64,000 bases of DNA from Batkoa obscura. Lineage: Eukaryota; Entomophthoromycota; Entomophthoromycetes; Entomophthorales; Batkoaceae. The position numbers and the translations under genes were made by a program. Shown here one piece after another: positions 25,016 through 36,280 of this stretch (positions are counted from its first letter, which is position 1; every line of letters begins with the position of its first letter). The stretch spans positions 186,001 through 250,000 of the forward strand of contig JASVEC010000008.1 in assembly GCA_030770535.1 (NCBI GenBank). Reading direction: 5' to 3'. Under the pieces are notes generated by a model. The model had not been told where the DNA came from. It did no database searches and saw nothing but the letters and a program-made list of their open reading frames with translations.

Positions 25016-26984
25016 AATGATTAGTGGTTAATTAAAGTAATCTATAACGCTTGGAGAAGAGAAAAACAATCAAATTAGATTAGTCTATTGACTTTGTATA
25101 ATTAGATAATTTATTTTGATGAAAATAAATTTCTTTTTAATATTAAAGAAAAGATTAAATATTCAATATAATATCTTTTGTTTTCTTTTATACTTTTTAA
25201 TTTATGATTTAGTTTATTCTGGAGGTTTATTACTTGGATTTAATTGGTGGCTGGTTATTATTTTAATATTCAAGCAAACATATTAAAACCTATTTAAAAA
25301 TAAAAATAAGAACCTCACTTAAAGTGGTGTTCTATAAGCTTCAGAATTTTATTGCGCATTGCTTGTTAGATAACAGAATACCAAGCATAAAGAGAGGAAC
25401 CACTTACTAATATATTTATTTTCAAATGTCTAGTCCCAACCGTATGTGTGTCGATACTTCTATTTAATCGTTTTGATGAATTCATTGCCCTTTTTCTTGA
25501 TAGATCCTTATTCTCCCCAACAAATCCATGGTTTTAACTAAGTTGAAAATTTCAGTTTGGGTTTTTGGGGTTGTTGAGGAACACTATGCCTGGTTTGCTA
25601 AGCTTGATTGGACTGGCAACTATCTTTTGATTCGATATTCTTAATCAGAGAAGGGGTAATTTTAATGAAAGATAAGATAAAATTAATCTAATAATTAATA
25701 TGATAAGGGATTCCAAAATCTAATAAATTAAAATTAATATTACGACCACGCTTTAAAAGAATTCGATAAAAATCAATTTCAAACTCAAAAAAATTGATAA
25801 AAAATTTCATTTCCATCAAAATGACTAAAGTAAAATGTCTTATTCTCTCCACATTACATGATATATTATGCATATGTTAGCTTTTGGCTACCTCTTTAGT
25901 ATACTTAATTACATTTAATATAGCTAACTGTGGATAAAACTCAGAATTTACTTAATAAAGTTAATAAAAACCTGAATTATTAATTATTACACCTAAACTA
26001 AATTGGGATGTTTTACTAAAAATTTAAATGTCTCACTTTAATGCAATTTAATTTTATCAAAAACTTAAAACTCAAAAAAACTCAAAAACTCAAACGACAT
26101 TGAAAGAATAATTTACTATAATTAATAAAGTATAGTTTAAAATTTATTATTGAACTATAAAAGTTATATCGTTGTTATCAAAATGGTAATGATTTATACT
26201 ATAAATGGTACCCATTACTGTATGTAAAAATGCCAACTTTTAAAGTAGATTATAAAGAACATTCTATTAATTCTTATAATTTTGGTTATATTAAAGTTAT
26301 GCGGTTGATCTAATAGATCTTTTATACTAAACCTTGCTAAACTCTTTTCAAAAATATAACAATATTCTATAAATAAGAACTTCCCAATCAATATGCCATA
26401 GCTTTTATAGTTCAGATTTCAAATCATATTTATTTCATATGATAAAATGAGTATATATAGAATGAGAGGTGCATGTCTAAATGCTCCAGGATATAGATAA
26501 TAAATGGCCTATTCCTCGGTGCATACAAAGCCACGTGTAAATCAAGTTTTGAGAACTTTTTGAGTTATTACTATTTGTATTTTATTTTAAATCCAGCATT
26601 GTAATTGTACTAGAACTTTCATAAATAGCTGCCTTTTTGGTGGATCTTAGTGGTAAAGGTACAATATTGCACTAGAAAAAATATTAACATGCAGTTTTCT
26701 TTAAATTTTGTACACAAAAACTAACTTACTGTTACAACCAAGAACCTTTCTGTCTTTTATCAAAGCTTTTCATAAATACAGCTTTAGAGAATTTATATCC
26801 ATTTTAAAGTTAAAATAAATGTTGAAAAATAAATATTAGAGCACAAAATTTTAGATTACAAAATAAACATGCTTTTTTAATATTTTTTATTATAAAATAT
26901 TATAATACATAAATTTTGGATAGGATTAACTTTAAATTTTATTTTACTTATAACGCTATTTTACGGTCAGGTCAGATTAATATA
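25016..26984. other. eEF3 upstream and gene-free region
   Basis: The first few hundred bases are the presumed eEF3 promoter. The remainder, nearly 2 kb, has only short AT-rich frames with no domain resemblance. No tRNA or repeat recognised. Confidence 0.45.
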
Positions 26985-27084
26985 TGAGGATGTTTTTTTG
27001 GTTTCATCGCTTTTTCTATTTTTTAAGCGCTATTTGAGCAAAGAGATTGTTAGTAAAATTCTTAAACAGAAAAATACATCCCCA
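26985..27084 (+). repeat. MITE family A, copy 6
   Basis: Begins TGAGGATGTTTTTTTGGTTTC and ends GAAAAATACATCCCCA around the core TTTTAAGCGCTATTTGAGC, flanked by TA. Close to consensus. Confidence 0.85.
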
Positions 27085-27766
27085 TATTTTTAAGTCTGTT
27101 CTGAACTTATTGTTGTAGGCATATTTATTTCCAAAGTTTTTCAAAATTCCAATGGAGCTGTAACTGTCCTTTTTTACTAGCTCAATATATTTATTAGATA
27201 AAGACATAATTTAGAGAGTTTAAATTAATTACAAAAATAAAATAAACCATGATTGTTTTGGCTACTATAATAGGAACAATATATAAGTTACAAAAAATCC
27301 AGCTGTTTGTTTATTGTGAAGAATAATTCATTAAAAAAATATCATTATTGTTAAATAATCATCTATTTCTTAAAACTTGATTATTTTAGTAAAACTTTAT
27401 TGAAGTAAAAACAAAATGCTATAACTTAAATAAAATATTTATGAAGTTTAAAATAAATACATACAAATATTTTAAGCAGTATTTTGAAAATTAATCAAAA
27501 TAAAATTGCTAAAATATTTGGTATAATAAATTATTTGAAATCAATATATGAGTATGTTATTTTCCATTTCATTATTTTGTCTACTTTATGTAACAGAATA
27601 ATAAAACATTAACAAAATGCTGAAATAAAAAACATTCCTATGTTTATAAATATCACAAATAAATACATATTGATGTTTAAGATAAATATTCATAAATACT
27701 CAAAAAATTATAACTTATTTACATAAGACTTCCAAATCATTACCAAAAACTAACCTACTAATGATG
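27085..27766. other. Downstream flank of exonuclease copy 1
   Basis: AT-rich, with no gene. A 63-codon frame on the minus strand overlaps the MITE and is rejected. Confidence 0.4.
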
Positions 27767-28889
27767 TCACTTAAATTCGGCTCCCTTTAATTTTTTTTGA
27801 GTGCAAATAAGAGCTTCGATCATAGTATTATCAAAATGTTGAAGTTTCCTATATATAGCCATGGTAGCCAATGCATCAATCTCCTAAAAAAAAGTTTTAA
27901 AAAATATTGATCCAAGCCGGCTAAACTTACCGAACTATGACTACCATTTTGGATCCTAACATTAAATAAGTTATAGCAAAGAGTTTTCAAAGAAAACACC
28001 TTATTGGTGTTCATACCAAAAGATATTGGTGTTGCTGTATCTATTCTTAAATGAACTGGATGGTCAATTTTCAATGCCTAAGGTAATAAAATTATTTTAA
28101 TAGAGTGCTTGTAACCTTTCAATTCATTTACCTTCAAATCACCTCTAATCGAATGTCCTACCAATACCTTATCCTTAATAAGAAATAATACATGCTGTTG
28201 AACCACTTCAAAACTTGGTGCTAAATGATAAAAATAATTATCAATTACAAATTAAACCACAACCTGTTTACTTACCATTACGCAAATGCTCTCCTTTTAT
28301 CCCTGATACCCAAGTACGATAGTCTGTGACTTCTTGTGTTGGTGCAACATACTTATCAAAGATTGTATATCCATAATAGTTCACAATACTGACTCTTGCT
28401 AAAAGGTCAATGGACCCACGACTGCCTCCGCCTACCATCTCGCAATCAATGGCTAATGCATAGTGGTGTTGACTGTTAAGTATAGTTAAAAATCAATTTT
28501 GAGCTTATTTGGATATCTTACCTTAAATATTCCTCGTTAAGATGGAACTTGGTACTTAGTAGTTCGACTAAAACATCTTCCTCGTTTATTGGGCTAGAAA
28601 TGGGTGATTAATAGTCATTACTTGCCAATTGGTTAATTACTTTTGGCGGTCTTCATTAACCAACTCTAATTCTTTTTCAGTAAGTAAAGCCCTGGAATTA
28701 AGGGGAGTTTGTTCAAGTCCCTGTTAAGTTTATCTTAAATCTGAGTTTTTGTTAACTTATTTGAATTACCTGTCTGAAGCAATCTAGTTCAAAGACTTGC
28801 TCATACTAAAAAAATTTCATAATTAGTTAATCGTACATATATATTAATATTACTTTTTTGATATTCTTGATTTCATTATGTATTTTCAT
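27767..28889 (-). CDS. Rex4/ISG20-like 3'-5' exonuclease, intact copy
   Basis: A DEDDh exonuclease of the REXO4/ISG20 type, which trims RNA ends, often in the nucleolus. Eight exons separated by introns of about 47-58 nt give about 257 residues. All four acidic metal ligands and the general-base histidine are present: [14 protein letters not shown] (Exo I), [11 protein letters not shown] (Exo II) and [15 protein letters not shown] (Exo III). Other family strings are [20 protein letters not shown] and [11 protein letters not shown]. The start [12 protein letters not shown] is the first ATG in frame and splices cleanly. A close paralogue lies directly upstream on the same strand, and a more distant, more Rex4-like gene lies at 36281. 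The target RNA is unknown. It could equally be named ISG20-like. Confidence 0.86.
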
Positions 28890-29796
28890 TGTTGTATAAC
28901 TTTAATAAACTATCTTTTCTTATTTTGTATCTTTTGATTACGCAGTCATCCCCAAATGGTCGCAGTAATAAGCGATTACTTAGCGAAAATAGGGAAATGT
29001 TTTTGTTGAACTGTTAGTTTTGTAAATAAAATCAAACGGAAGTTTAAAAAAACAAAACAACAGTTTAAATGAAAATTATTTTTTTATGTTTATAAACTTA
29101 AAAGCAAATAATTGATGAGGTGTAATAAAAACAATAATAACAAAAAAAAGATTAAATAGATCAATTTAAAAGGACATCTAAAATCTTTAAAAGGCAGGTG
29201 ATACAATAATTATATTATTTTAATGTTTTAATATGTCTGTAATACTTCTTTGATGTCTATTTATTCTTATAAAACACTAATTGAGGATACATTTTTTATT
29301 TAAATGTTTTATTACTTTTTGTTTAAAAGATAAATATAAAATGTTTTTATTACAATGTAGATAAAATCAAAAAGTTTATTTTAGATAGTGATAGAGAATA
29401 AAGTATACTATTTCATATCAAAAAATGGCTGTAGTTTATAATTTTTTTACCTATTTTAAAATTTGCTTAGTTCTATAAAGTGCCATATAAACAAAGTATC
29501 GAGATGGTATAATATTTAAGTCAAATGTTTGTAACATTTTTTAACATTCTTGTATTGATTGTAGTCCTGGTCAATTTACTAAATGTCATAAGCTCCCTTG
29601 CACACCAATATAATAAAAAACACGAATATTTATGTCAAATAAATGAGAATAAACATTTTGTCAACTAATATTAATTAACATTTTACTTAATTTAAGAATA
29701 TTCAAAAATATATATAAAAAACTTCGAAATCATTGCTAAAATAGACCTACTCATTATGTTCTTCACCTCAAGTACTTTTAAAGCTTTATTCATAGT
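28890..29796. other. Between the two exonuclease copies
   Basis: Holds the upstream region of copy 1 and the 3' flank of copy 2. The part at about 28940-29285 is recognisably repeated at about 30910-31240 upstream of copy 2, including AAATGGTCGCAGTA versus AAATGGTCACAGTA. The duplicated unit therefore included the promoter. Confidence 0.6.
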
Positions 29797-30858
29797 CTAT
29801 TCAAGATGTTGAAGTTTCCTGTACACAGCCATAGAAGCCAACGCTTCAGTTTCCTATATACTTTTTTAAGATCAATTTTTCCAAAATTAATTAAATTTAC
29901 TGTATTATGACAGCCTTCTAGAATCTTAATATCAAATAAATTGAAGCATAGGTTTTTTATAGAAATCCTTTGATCAATGTTTCTACTGAGTAAAAATGGT
30001 GTTGCTATGTCTTTCCTTAAACGAGGTGGATGATTAATTTTCAAAGCCTAAGGTAGTAATACTATTTTAATACGATGTTTGAAGTTTTTTGATCCAGCTT
30101 ACTTCTAAATCTTTAAAAACTTTGTGACCCACCAACCTTTTATTTCTAATGAGAAATGATACATGCTGTCGGACTACTTCAAAACTTGGTGCTAAATGAT
30201 AAAAACAGTTAACATCAATTAAAAATTAGTCCACAGTTTATTTTACTTACCATCAACTAAATCCCCTTTTCGTATACCCGATATCCGTGTACGATAATCT
30301 GTAACATTGTGAGTTGGTTCAACATATTTGTCAAAAATAGCATATCCATAATAGTTAACAATAGTGACCCTTGCTATAACGTCGGTGCAGCCACGTTCAC
30401 CAGATACCATCTCGCAGCCAATGGCTAATGCATAGTGATGTTGACTGTTAAGTACAGTTAAAAGTTGACTTTGAGCTTATTTGGATATCTTACCTTAAGT
30501 ATTCCTCATTGAGATACAACTTAGTGCTTAATAGTTCGGTTAAAAAGTTTTCTTCGTTTATTGGCCTAAAAAGCGTAAATGATTGCGATGAGAATTGTAT
30601 TAAAAAAATTACGATTCACGCTCTTTATTTATTTGATCCAATTCTTTTTTGGTAATTAAAGCCCTGCAATTAACAGGTATATTTTCTACGACCTGGTGGC
30701 TTTATATTATTTTAAAGATTATTGACTTTATTAAATTACTTCTCTAAAATGTATTAACTCTAAGTTTTGTTTATACTAATAAGTACATTAATAATGAATC
30801 ATATATAATTATACCAATAATAAAACTTTCTTACCTTTATTTTTTTATCCATATTCAT
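29797..30858 (-). CDS. Rex4/ISG20-like exonuclease paralogue, catalytically altered
   Basis: Tandem duplicate of the gene downstream, with the same eight-exon plan and introns at the same places. The frame is open from MNMDKKIK to a stop after RKLQHLE. The catalytic set is damaged: Exo I reads LAIGCEMV, so the first metal-binding Asp is Gly, and Exo III reads HNTETEALASMAVYR, so the final Asp is Glu. Exo II (GHKVFKDLEAL) keeps its Asp. The C-terminus is also about 20 residues shorter than in copy 1. Loss of the first Asp should abolish two-metal catalysis in this family, so the product is at best an RNA-binding pseudoenzyme, or the gene is starting to decay. Splice sites are still sound. Confidence 0.8.
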
Positions 30859-32003
30859 ATTGTGCTACTCTAATATATTCTCTTTTTTTATTTATATTGG
30901 TCAATTATATAGTCATCTCTAAATGGTCACAGTAGCAAAGATGATTGTTTATAAAAACAAAATGTTTTTTGACTTTACTCATAAGATCAAATTTAAATTT
31001 ATAAACAAAAAACGAAAAAACGAAAACGAAAAAATGATTTAAAAAAAAAATTAAACACCAATTTAATAGTAATAAAAATAAGGATAATGAAAGGGAGTTT
31101 AAATAGATCATTTCAATAAGATACTTAAGGATTTATTTAAAAGGTAATTAATATAATAGTTATGTTGTTTTGATGTTTGAACATATTTTTACATCACTTC
31201 TTTAACATCTTTTATTTTCATAAGACATTAATTAAGATACTTAGCTTGTTTTTAATATTTTATCATATAAACCAAATATATTTTATAATTGTTTATTGAT
31301 ACTTATAGTTTTTTTCCAGATTTAAATCCTATTTTACAAAATATTTAATAATATTTATAAACTATTATTTTATTATTTGTATATATATTAACTTTATTGT
31401 TTTTTATATCTAACTTATTATTTTAAAACTAATTTTAACTATTTATAGCTTCTTTTAACTTTAATTTATTTTAAAAAATTATTTGAAATATGTTATAATA
31501 TTTAATTATTTAACTATTTTTTTTATAATATAAAATATCGTTTTACCAGCTTTATGACTAATTATATTATAATAGTCACTTAAATTATTTATAAAAATAA
31601 CTATATTTTTATGATTAAATTAATTATAATTTATATAATAAATCTAGTTTAATTTAAGTAATTACATTATTAAAATTAACTTAAAGTTTTTTTTATTTAG
31701 ATTTATTGTAAAATTTATTATTATTTAATTATAAAAACTATTATTTTTATATTTTAATGTTTATATTTAATAATTATAATAAAAAAATAGCTGTTATTAT
31801 ATTTCTTATACACAATATTTTAATATAAAATATAAAAAAAGCTTTTTAATATAATAACTTCTTTTTTTAAATTATTTTTTAATATTATTTTATTAATAAA
31901 ATTATTAAGCTTTTTATAAACATTTTATATAAATTATATATTTATATTTACATTTATTATTTTATTTAATTTATATTTTTTTATTTAATAATATTTTATA
32001 TAT
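30859..32003. other. Upstream of exonuclease copy 2, then AT-rich DNA
   Basis: The first 380 bases are the duplicated upstream region. From about 31250 the sequence becomes almost pure A/T with no frame, up to the next MITE. Confidence 0.45.
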
Positions 32004-32101
32004 TGGGAATGTATTGTGTTTAAGAATTTTACTAACAATCTTTCCGCTCAAATAGCGCTTAAAAAATGGAAAAAATAATGAAACCAAAAAATACATCCCC
32101 T
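32004..32101 (-). repeat. MITE family A, copy 7
   Basis: Starts TGGGAATGTATTGTGTTTAA and ends AAAAAATACATCCCCT. Contains CCGCTCAAATAGCGCTTAAA and GGAAAAAATAATGAAACC in the family order. Minor decay at both tips. Confidence 0.82.
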
Positions 32102-33239
32102 ATTATAACTAAAAAACAAATATTTTATTATTTTTATATTATTATTTTTTATTTATTTATTAGCTTAGTTAAGTTACTTTTAACTTCGCTACTATAAATA
32201 TTTGTTTTTTATAATTAAACTTTTAAATTATTAACCTATTGCTTTTTTTAATATTTATTTTTTAATATTTATAACATTAATTTTTTTTTAATTAACTAAT
32301 TATTTATTTTGCATTATTATAACTAATAAATGTGGAAGTTGATACTCAGTGGTCGGAGTTAAAAGCTACTCTTGCTTAATTAACTTACCTTGAGTCGAAC
32401 GGCCTTAGTTTATATAACTAAGATAGACTTAACTTAATAGAAATAATACGTAATAAGCTACGAACTATGTAAAACAAATATAATAGAAGATACTACTGTA
32501 AAATCTACGTAAGATATTGTCAGAAAGACTTAGTGGCTTTATTAGTAGTACGATATCAGGGAGTAATTCAGTTAAAAAGCCTCGAGTTGTCATGTTGAAG
32601 AATCTCTTTTATACCCTTTACAATATGGGGGTGTCCGAATTGGTTTCAGAATTTAACTAGAAATTAATCCAAATTTTAAGTTTTTAAATTTGTGAGTCTT
32701 TAATGTATGATCAGCTAAATTTAAAAAGCTTAAAACTAAATATAAAAATTTAACTTAAAGACTTATTTTATTTTTTTGATTATATGTTTGTGAAAGTTAG
32801 TACTCAGTAATTGGAGTTAGAGGCAGTTCTAGCTTAGTTAACTGGCCGTAAGTCAAAAGGCCTTAGTTTATGTAGCTAAGATAGACTTAAATCAATAGGA
32901 GTAATACGCAATAAGCTACGAGCTATGTAAAATAAATAGAATACAGGATATTACTATAAAATCTACATAAGATATTGTCAGAAAGATTTAGTGGCTTTAT
33001 TAAAAGTAAAATATTAGGGAACAATTTAATTAAAAAGCCTTGAGCTATTATGTTGAAGAATCTATTTTATACTCAACTAGTTTTGTAAACAAGTTAAGTG
33101 ATTATTATGCGATAATCAATCACAGAGATGATGAAACGATATTTCACAGTGTTTTGTATTTTTTATTAAATATTCAATAGCTATATAATATATAATTATA
33201 TAATTATTTGACTTTATTTTTTATTAAAATAAAAACAAG

Positions 33240-34943
33240 ATGCAAGCTTTTATAACTAAACTTCGAAATGGAATTTCTAAAGACTTTAATACGGTAGGGA
33301 GAAGCACATTATATAAACATTGTAATTCATTTACATCAATTTTAGCAACTATTCACAATAGCCCAAAGTTTATGGAATTTTATAATAAAACAAAAAAAAG
33401 AAAAGAAATATTATTAAATTTTACTATTAATAATAACAAACTTAATCAAGCAATGTATAAAATTAGTACTTTAAGGGAAACAGGAAATAAAAACCAACAA
33501 GTAGCATTATTATCGACTATAGCTTCAGTATATTCTTTTGATGAATGCAAAAGTTTTGGATTTAATATAAGTAAAAATCAATATGATTATTCAAAAATAA
33601 TTAATAATAATAAAATACCAACATTACGACCTACTATCAAAAATACAAAAAAAATTAAAGATGAGCAAATTGAGATTATTATACAATATTTACTTGATAA
33701 TTCAACTATTTCATCAAGATTTAGTAAAAAAAGTAATGATAAATATTCGTCAGAGAATATATATATATTAAACAAAAGTAGAAGAATGATATACAGTAAG
33801 TATTTTAATGATTTAAAAGATAAAGCAGTAGCTAGGTCAACATTTTTCAAATATATACCAAATAATTTTAAAAATCCAGCAAGAAAAACAGATTTATGTA
33901 ATATATGTGCCCAGTATACAGTTAGAAAAAAGTTATTTGAAAATAAAATAAATACAGCGACAGAAAATAAAGCAGAGATAGAGGAATCTTTTAATAAAGA
34001 AAAAAGGTTATATAAATTACATGAGTTTTGTGTTGATACTCAAAAAAACATACTTAATGAAACTATTGAAAAATTAAATAATAGAAGTTGTATAATAATT
34101 TTAGACTTTAAACAAAATATGGAAATAGGAACGAGACCAGATCCAATAAACTTAGATCATTATAACAAACAAGCTATATCAGTATTAGGGCTTGGCGTTT
34201 TGTATTTAAAAAACGATAAAACAATAGGCAAAGTTTATTTTGATTATTTATCTGAAATACTAAATCATGATTCAGCATATGCAGGAGATTGTTTGATTGA
34301 TTTAATATCTAAAGAGCTTTTATTTAAAAAGTTTACAAAAATTAATATATGGGCAGATACAGGGTATCATTTTAAATCTCAAGAGTTTTTACATTATGTA
34401 TTTGAAGAAATTCATAAAATAAATAGTAGTTTAAATATTGGTCTTAATTTTTTTGCTGAGCATCATGGAAAAAGTATAGTTGACGGGCATTTTGGAAATC
34501 TTTTACAGTGGAAAAATAGTCTTGAAGCATTAGGTAAAATAGAGGATATTGATCAATTAATTTCAAAATTTGAGATTTTTATTTGTGAAAATAATAGAGT
34601 TAATAACTCAACTGTCAATAATGGGCAAATAAATATAATTTTTAAAAAGTATGAAAGAAACAAAGATACAAAAAAAATAATAAAAATAAAAGGTATTAAA
34701 AAGTATTTACATTTTATTAAACGTGGTAAAAAACTACACTGTTATCCAGTATCTGATAGATCAAAAAAAAGCGATATAATTTCAATTAAAGTTATAGAGT
34801 CTATAGAGGATAGAAAAATTAAAAGGTCAACCCCAGCTTATCTTACAAAAATAACTGAAAATTTAAAAGTTTCAATATTTAGTAAGCAAGTAAGTAGCTT
34901 ATTAGATGATAGAAATCAATTATTAAATGTTGATATTACTTAA
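33240..34943 (+). CDS. Transposase of the 2.85-kb element
   Basis: Encodes 567 residues without introns, with very AT-rich codon use (many Lys, Asn and Ile). A CxxC pair lies in TDLCNICAQYTVRKKL with a further Cys in LHEFCVDTQ, suggesting a zinc-binding segment. The likely nuclease core follows: CIIILDFKQNMEIG (Asp289), INIWADTGYHFKSQEFL (Asp373) and NFFAEHHGKSIVDGHFG (Glu407, Asp415), spaced as in DDE/D RNase H-fold transposases. I cannot name the superfamily from memory; fungal genomes hold many such repeats. A decayed relative lies at 2896-3160. The frame is whole, so the element may still be able to move. Confidence 0.8.
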   Translation: MQAFITKLRNGISKDFNTVGRSTLYKHCNSFTSILATIHNSPKFMEFYNKTKKRKEILLNFTINNNKLNQAMYKISTLRETGNKNQQVALLSTIASVYSFDECKSFGFNISKNQYDYSKIINNNKIPTLRPTIKNTKKIKDEQIEIIIQYLLDNSTISSRFSKKSNDKYSSENIYILNKSRRMIYSKYFNDLKDKAVARSTFFKYIPNNFKNPARKTDLCNICAQYTVRKKLFENKINTATENKAEIEESFNKEKRLYKLHEFCVDTQKNILNETIEKLNNRSCIIILDFKQNMEIGTRPDPINLDHYNKQAISVLGLGVLYLKNDKTIGKVYFDYLSEILNHDSAYAGDCLIDLISKELLFKKFTKINIWADTGYHFKSQEFLHYVFEEIHKINSSLNIGLNFFAEHHGKSIVDGHFGNLLQWKNSLEALGKIEDIDQLISKFEIFICENNRVNNSTVNNGQINIIFKKYERNKDTKKIIKIKGIKKYLHFIKRGKKLHCYPVSDRSKKSDIISIKVIESIEDRKIKRSTPAYLTKITENLKVSIFSKQVSSLLDDRNQLLNVDIT

Positions 34944-34953
34944 ATTATTGATA

Positions 34954-35095
34954 GCTAAGTTAATAAATAGTCAAAGAGCAAGTAGTTGTAATAATAAGTA
35001 AAAACTATTATTATACTGCTTGTATTACATAGGGATGGTTAATTATAGCTTTGGAGCTAACCACTCCCTCCCATGCAGCTATTTATTAACTTAGC
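34954..35095 (+). other. Long-stem structured element in transposase 3' region
   Basis: GCTAAGTTAATAAATAG at 34954-34970 pairs perfectly (17 bp) with CTATTTATTAACTTAGC at 35079-35095. The enclosed 108 nt can form two further hairpins: AATAATA paired with TATTATT near 34991-35015, and GGTTA paired with TAACC with inner AGCT/AGCT near 35036-35062. The fold is a three-way junction 8 bp after the transposase stop. It could be a nested miniature element with its own inverted repeats or an RNA-level 3' structure. Confidence 0.6.
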
Positions 35096-35644
35096 GATAT
35101 ATTGATAATGTAATTATAACATTAAAATAATTTATTCATTTGATAGCAAATCTGCAGTGTTGAATATAAAACAGTTAATAATAAATATTTCTTAATAAAG
35201 TTATATAAAAGTATATATTTATTTACATATTACAACTTTGACTAATATCACTATACAGGCTATATTAGTAAAATCTTTACTAATCCAGGAGTTTATATTA
35301 AATTTAATAAAAATTCCGCTAATTGACAATATAAATTATAACAAAATAATTTAAAACTGTGTCGGGTACTTTTGGCTTTTAATAAAGAATTTATTTTTAT
35401 AGAATTTTAAGCAAAGTTTTTAAAATATAAATATTTAAAAATTGGATAAAAAAATGAAACCAATTCGGACACCCCCATATGAAGTTATGAATTCCCACAG
35501 CAAATCAAAACAAGGAACTCTGGATTGATTATACCACATGGTTCACAGTCAAATTGATTACAAGACTACAGATAATTTTGTAAACAAGTCAAATGATTAT
35601 TATCTTATAGTTGATCCGAGAGCTGATAAACCAATATTTCACAA

Positions 35645-35745
35645 TGGGGATATTTTTTTTGGTTTTATCACTTTTTCCATTTTTTAAAGATTGTTTGAGC
35701 GCAAAGATTGTTAGTAAAATTCCTAAACATAAAAAAACATCCCCA
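35645..35745 (+). repeat. MITE family A, copy 8
   Basis: Begins TGGGGATATTTTTTTTGGTT and ends AAAAAAACATCCCCA, with the core disturbed to TTTTTTAAAGATTGTTTGAG. It sits exactly at the end of the split repeat block, adding a third layer to this nest of elements. Confidence 0.82.
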
Positions 35746-36280
35746 TATGATGTTTTTATATTTTATTTATTAATATTTTTATAAAAATATTAATAAAATT
35801 AATTTCAAAATTAATATACATATATAATATAAATAACAATTTGTTTTATTATTATTATTATTTATTTAGTTATAAATATTTAATTTTATTAAATTTAAAT
35901 ACACTGCCATCTGCTTTTTTTTCAATATTTTTTCAAATATAAAAATTTATAACAAACACTTTTATTTATTTATGCAATAATCGTTTTTTATTGGCCTTTA
36001 ACTTTTTTTATTAAATACCTTTTAGATATTTTACTTTGATAAGATATAAAACTTTTATAATTTTTAGACTTTTTAAAAAAGACTACATTTTGATAGCATA
36101 TTCACTTTTTTATTACATAAAATTTGGAAAAGACTATTAGCTAATTAAAAAAAAGAATTTTAAACTATTTTGGAGTTTACCCTGATTTTTTAAACCAACC
36201 AATAAAATGACTATCAAAAATGAAAAAATAATCAAAAAGAATAAAATTTCAATTTTTCAATTTTGATTTTCTATAAAACA
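35746..36280. other. AT-rich flank before the third exonuclease gene
   Basis: No frame or repeat recognised. Probably includes the promoter of the gene at 36281. Confidence 0.4.

Larger units (their letters stand above)
32626..35477 (+). mobile_element. DNA transposon with TIRs and one transposase gene, apparently complete
   Basis: The left end TGGGGGTGTCCGAATTGGTT and the right end, inverted, TGGGGGTGTCCGAATTGGTT are identical over 20 bp or more, then diverge with shared TTTTTAA strings. Each end is bordered by TA, consistent with a TA target duplication. One long gene (33240-34943) fills the middle. The length of 2852 bp, the matched ends and the open gene suggest a recent insertion. The ends resemble those of MITE family A (GGGGGTGT, then TTGGTTTCA). 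The superfamily is not assigned. Confidence 0.85.
32332..35644 (+). repeat. Older repeat block split by a transposon insertion
   Basis: The left part (32332-32623) starts GTGGAAGTTGATACTCAGTGG and matches 2416-2705 closely. The right part (35480-35644) continues with CCCACAGCAAATCAAAACAA and ends AATATTTCACAA, matching 2805-2895. The 2.85-kb transposon lies between them, so the block was cut by that insertion. It is probably the 5' portion of an older copy of the same transposon, because the intact element carries a related block at 32790-33150 between its left end and its gene. Confidence 0.7.

Noticed and set aside
30905-31111. Minus-strand 68-codon hydrophobic frame
   Set aside because: Low-complexity T-rich sequence in the duplicated upstream region; not open in the other duplicate.
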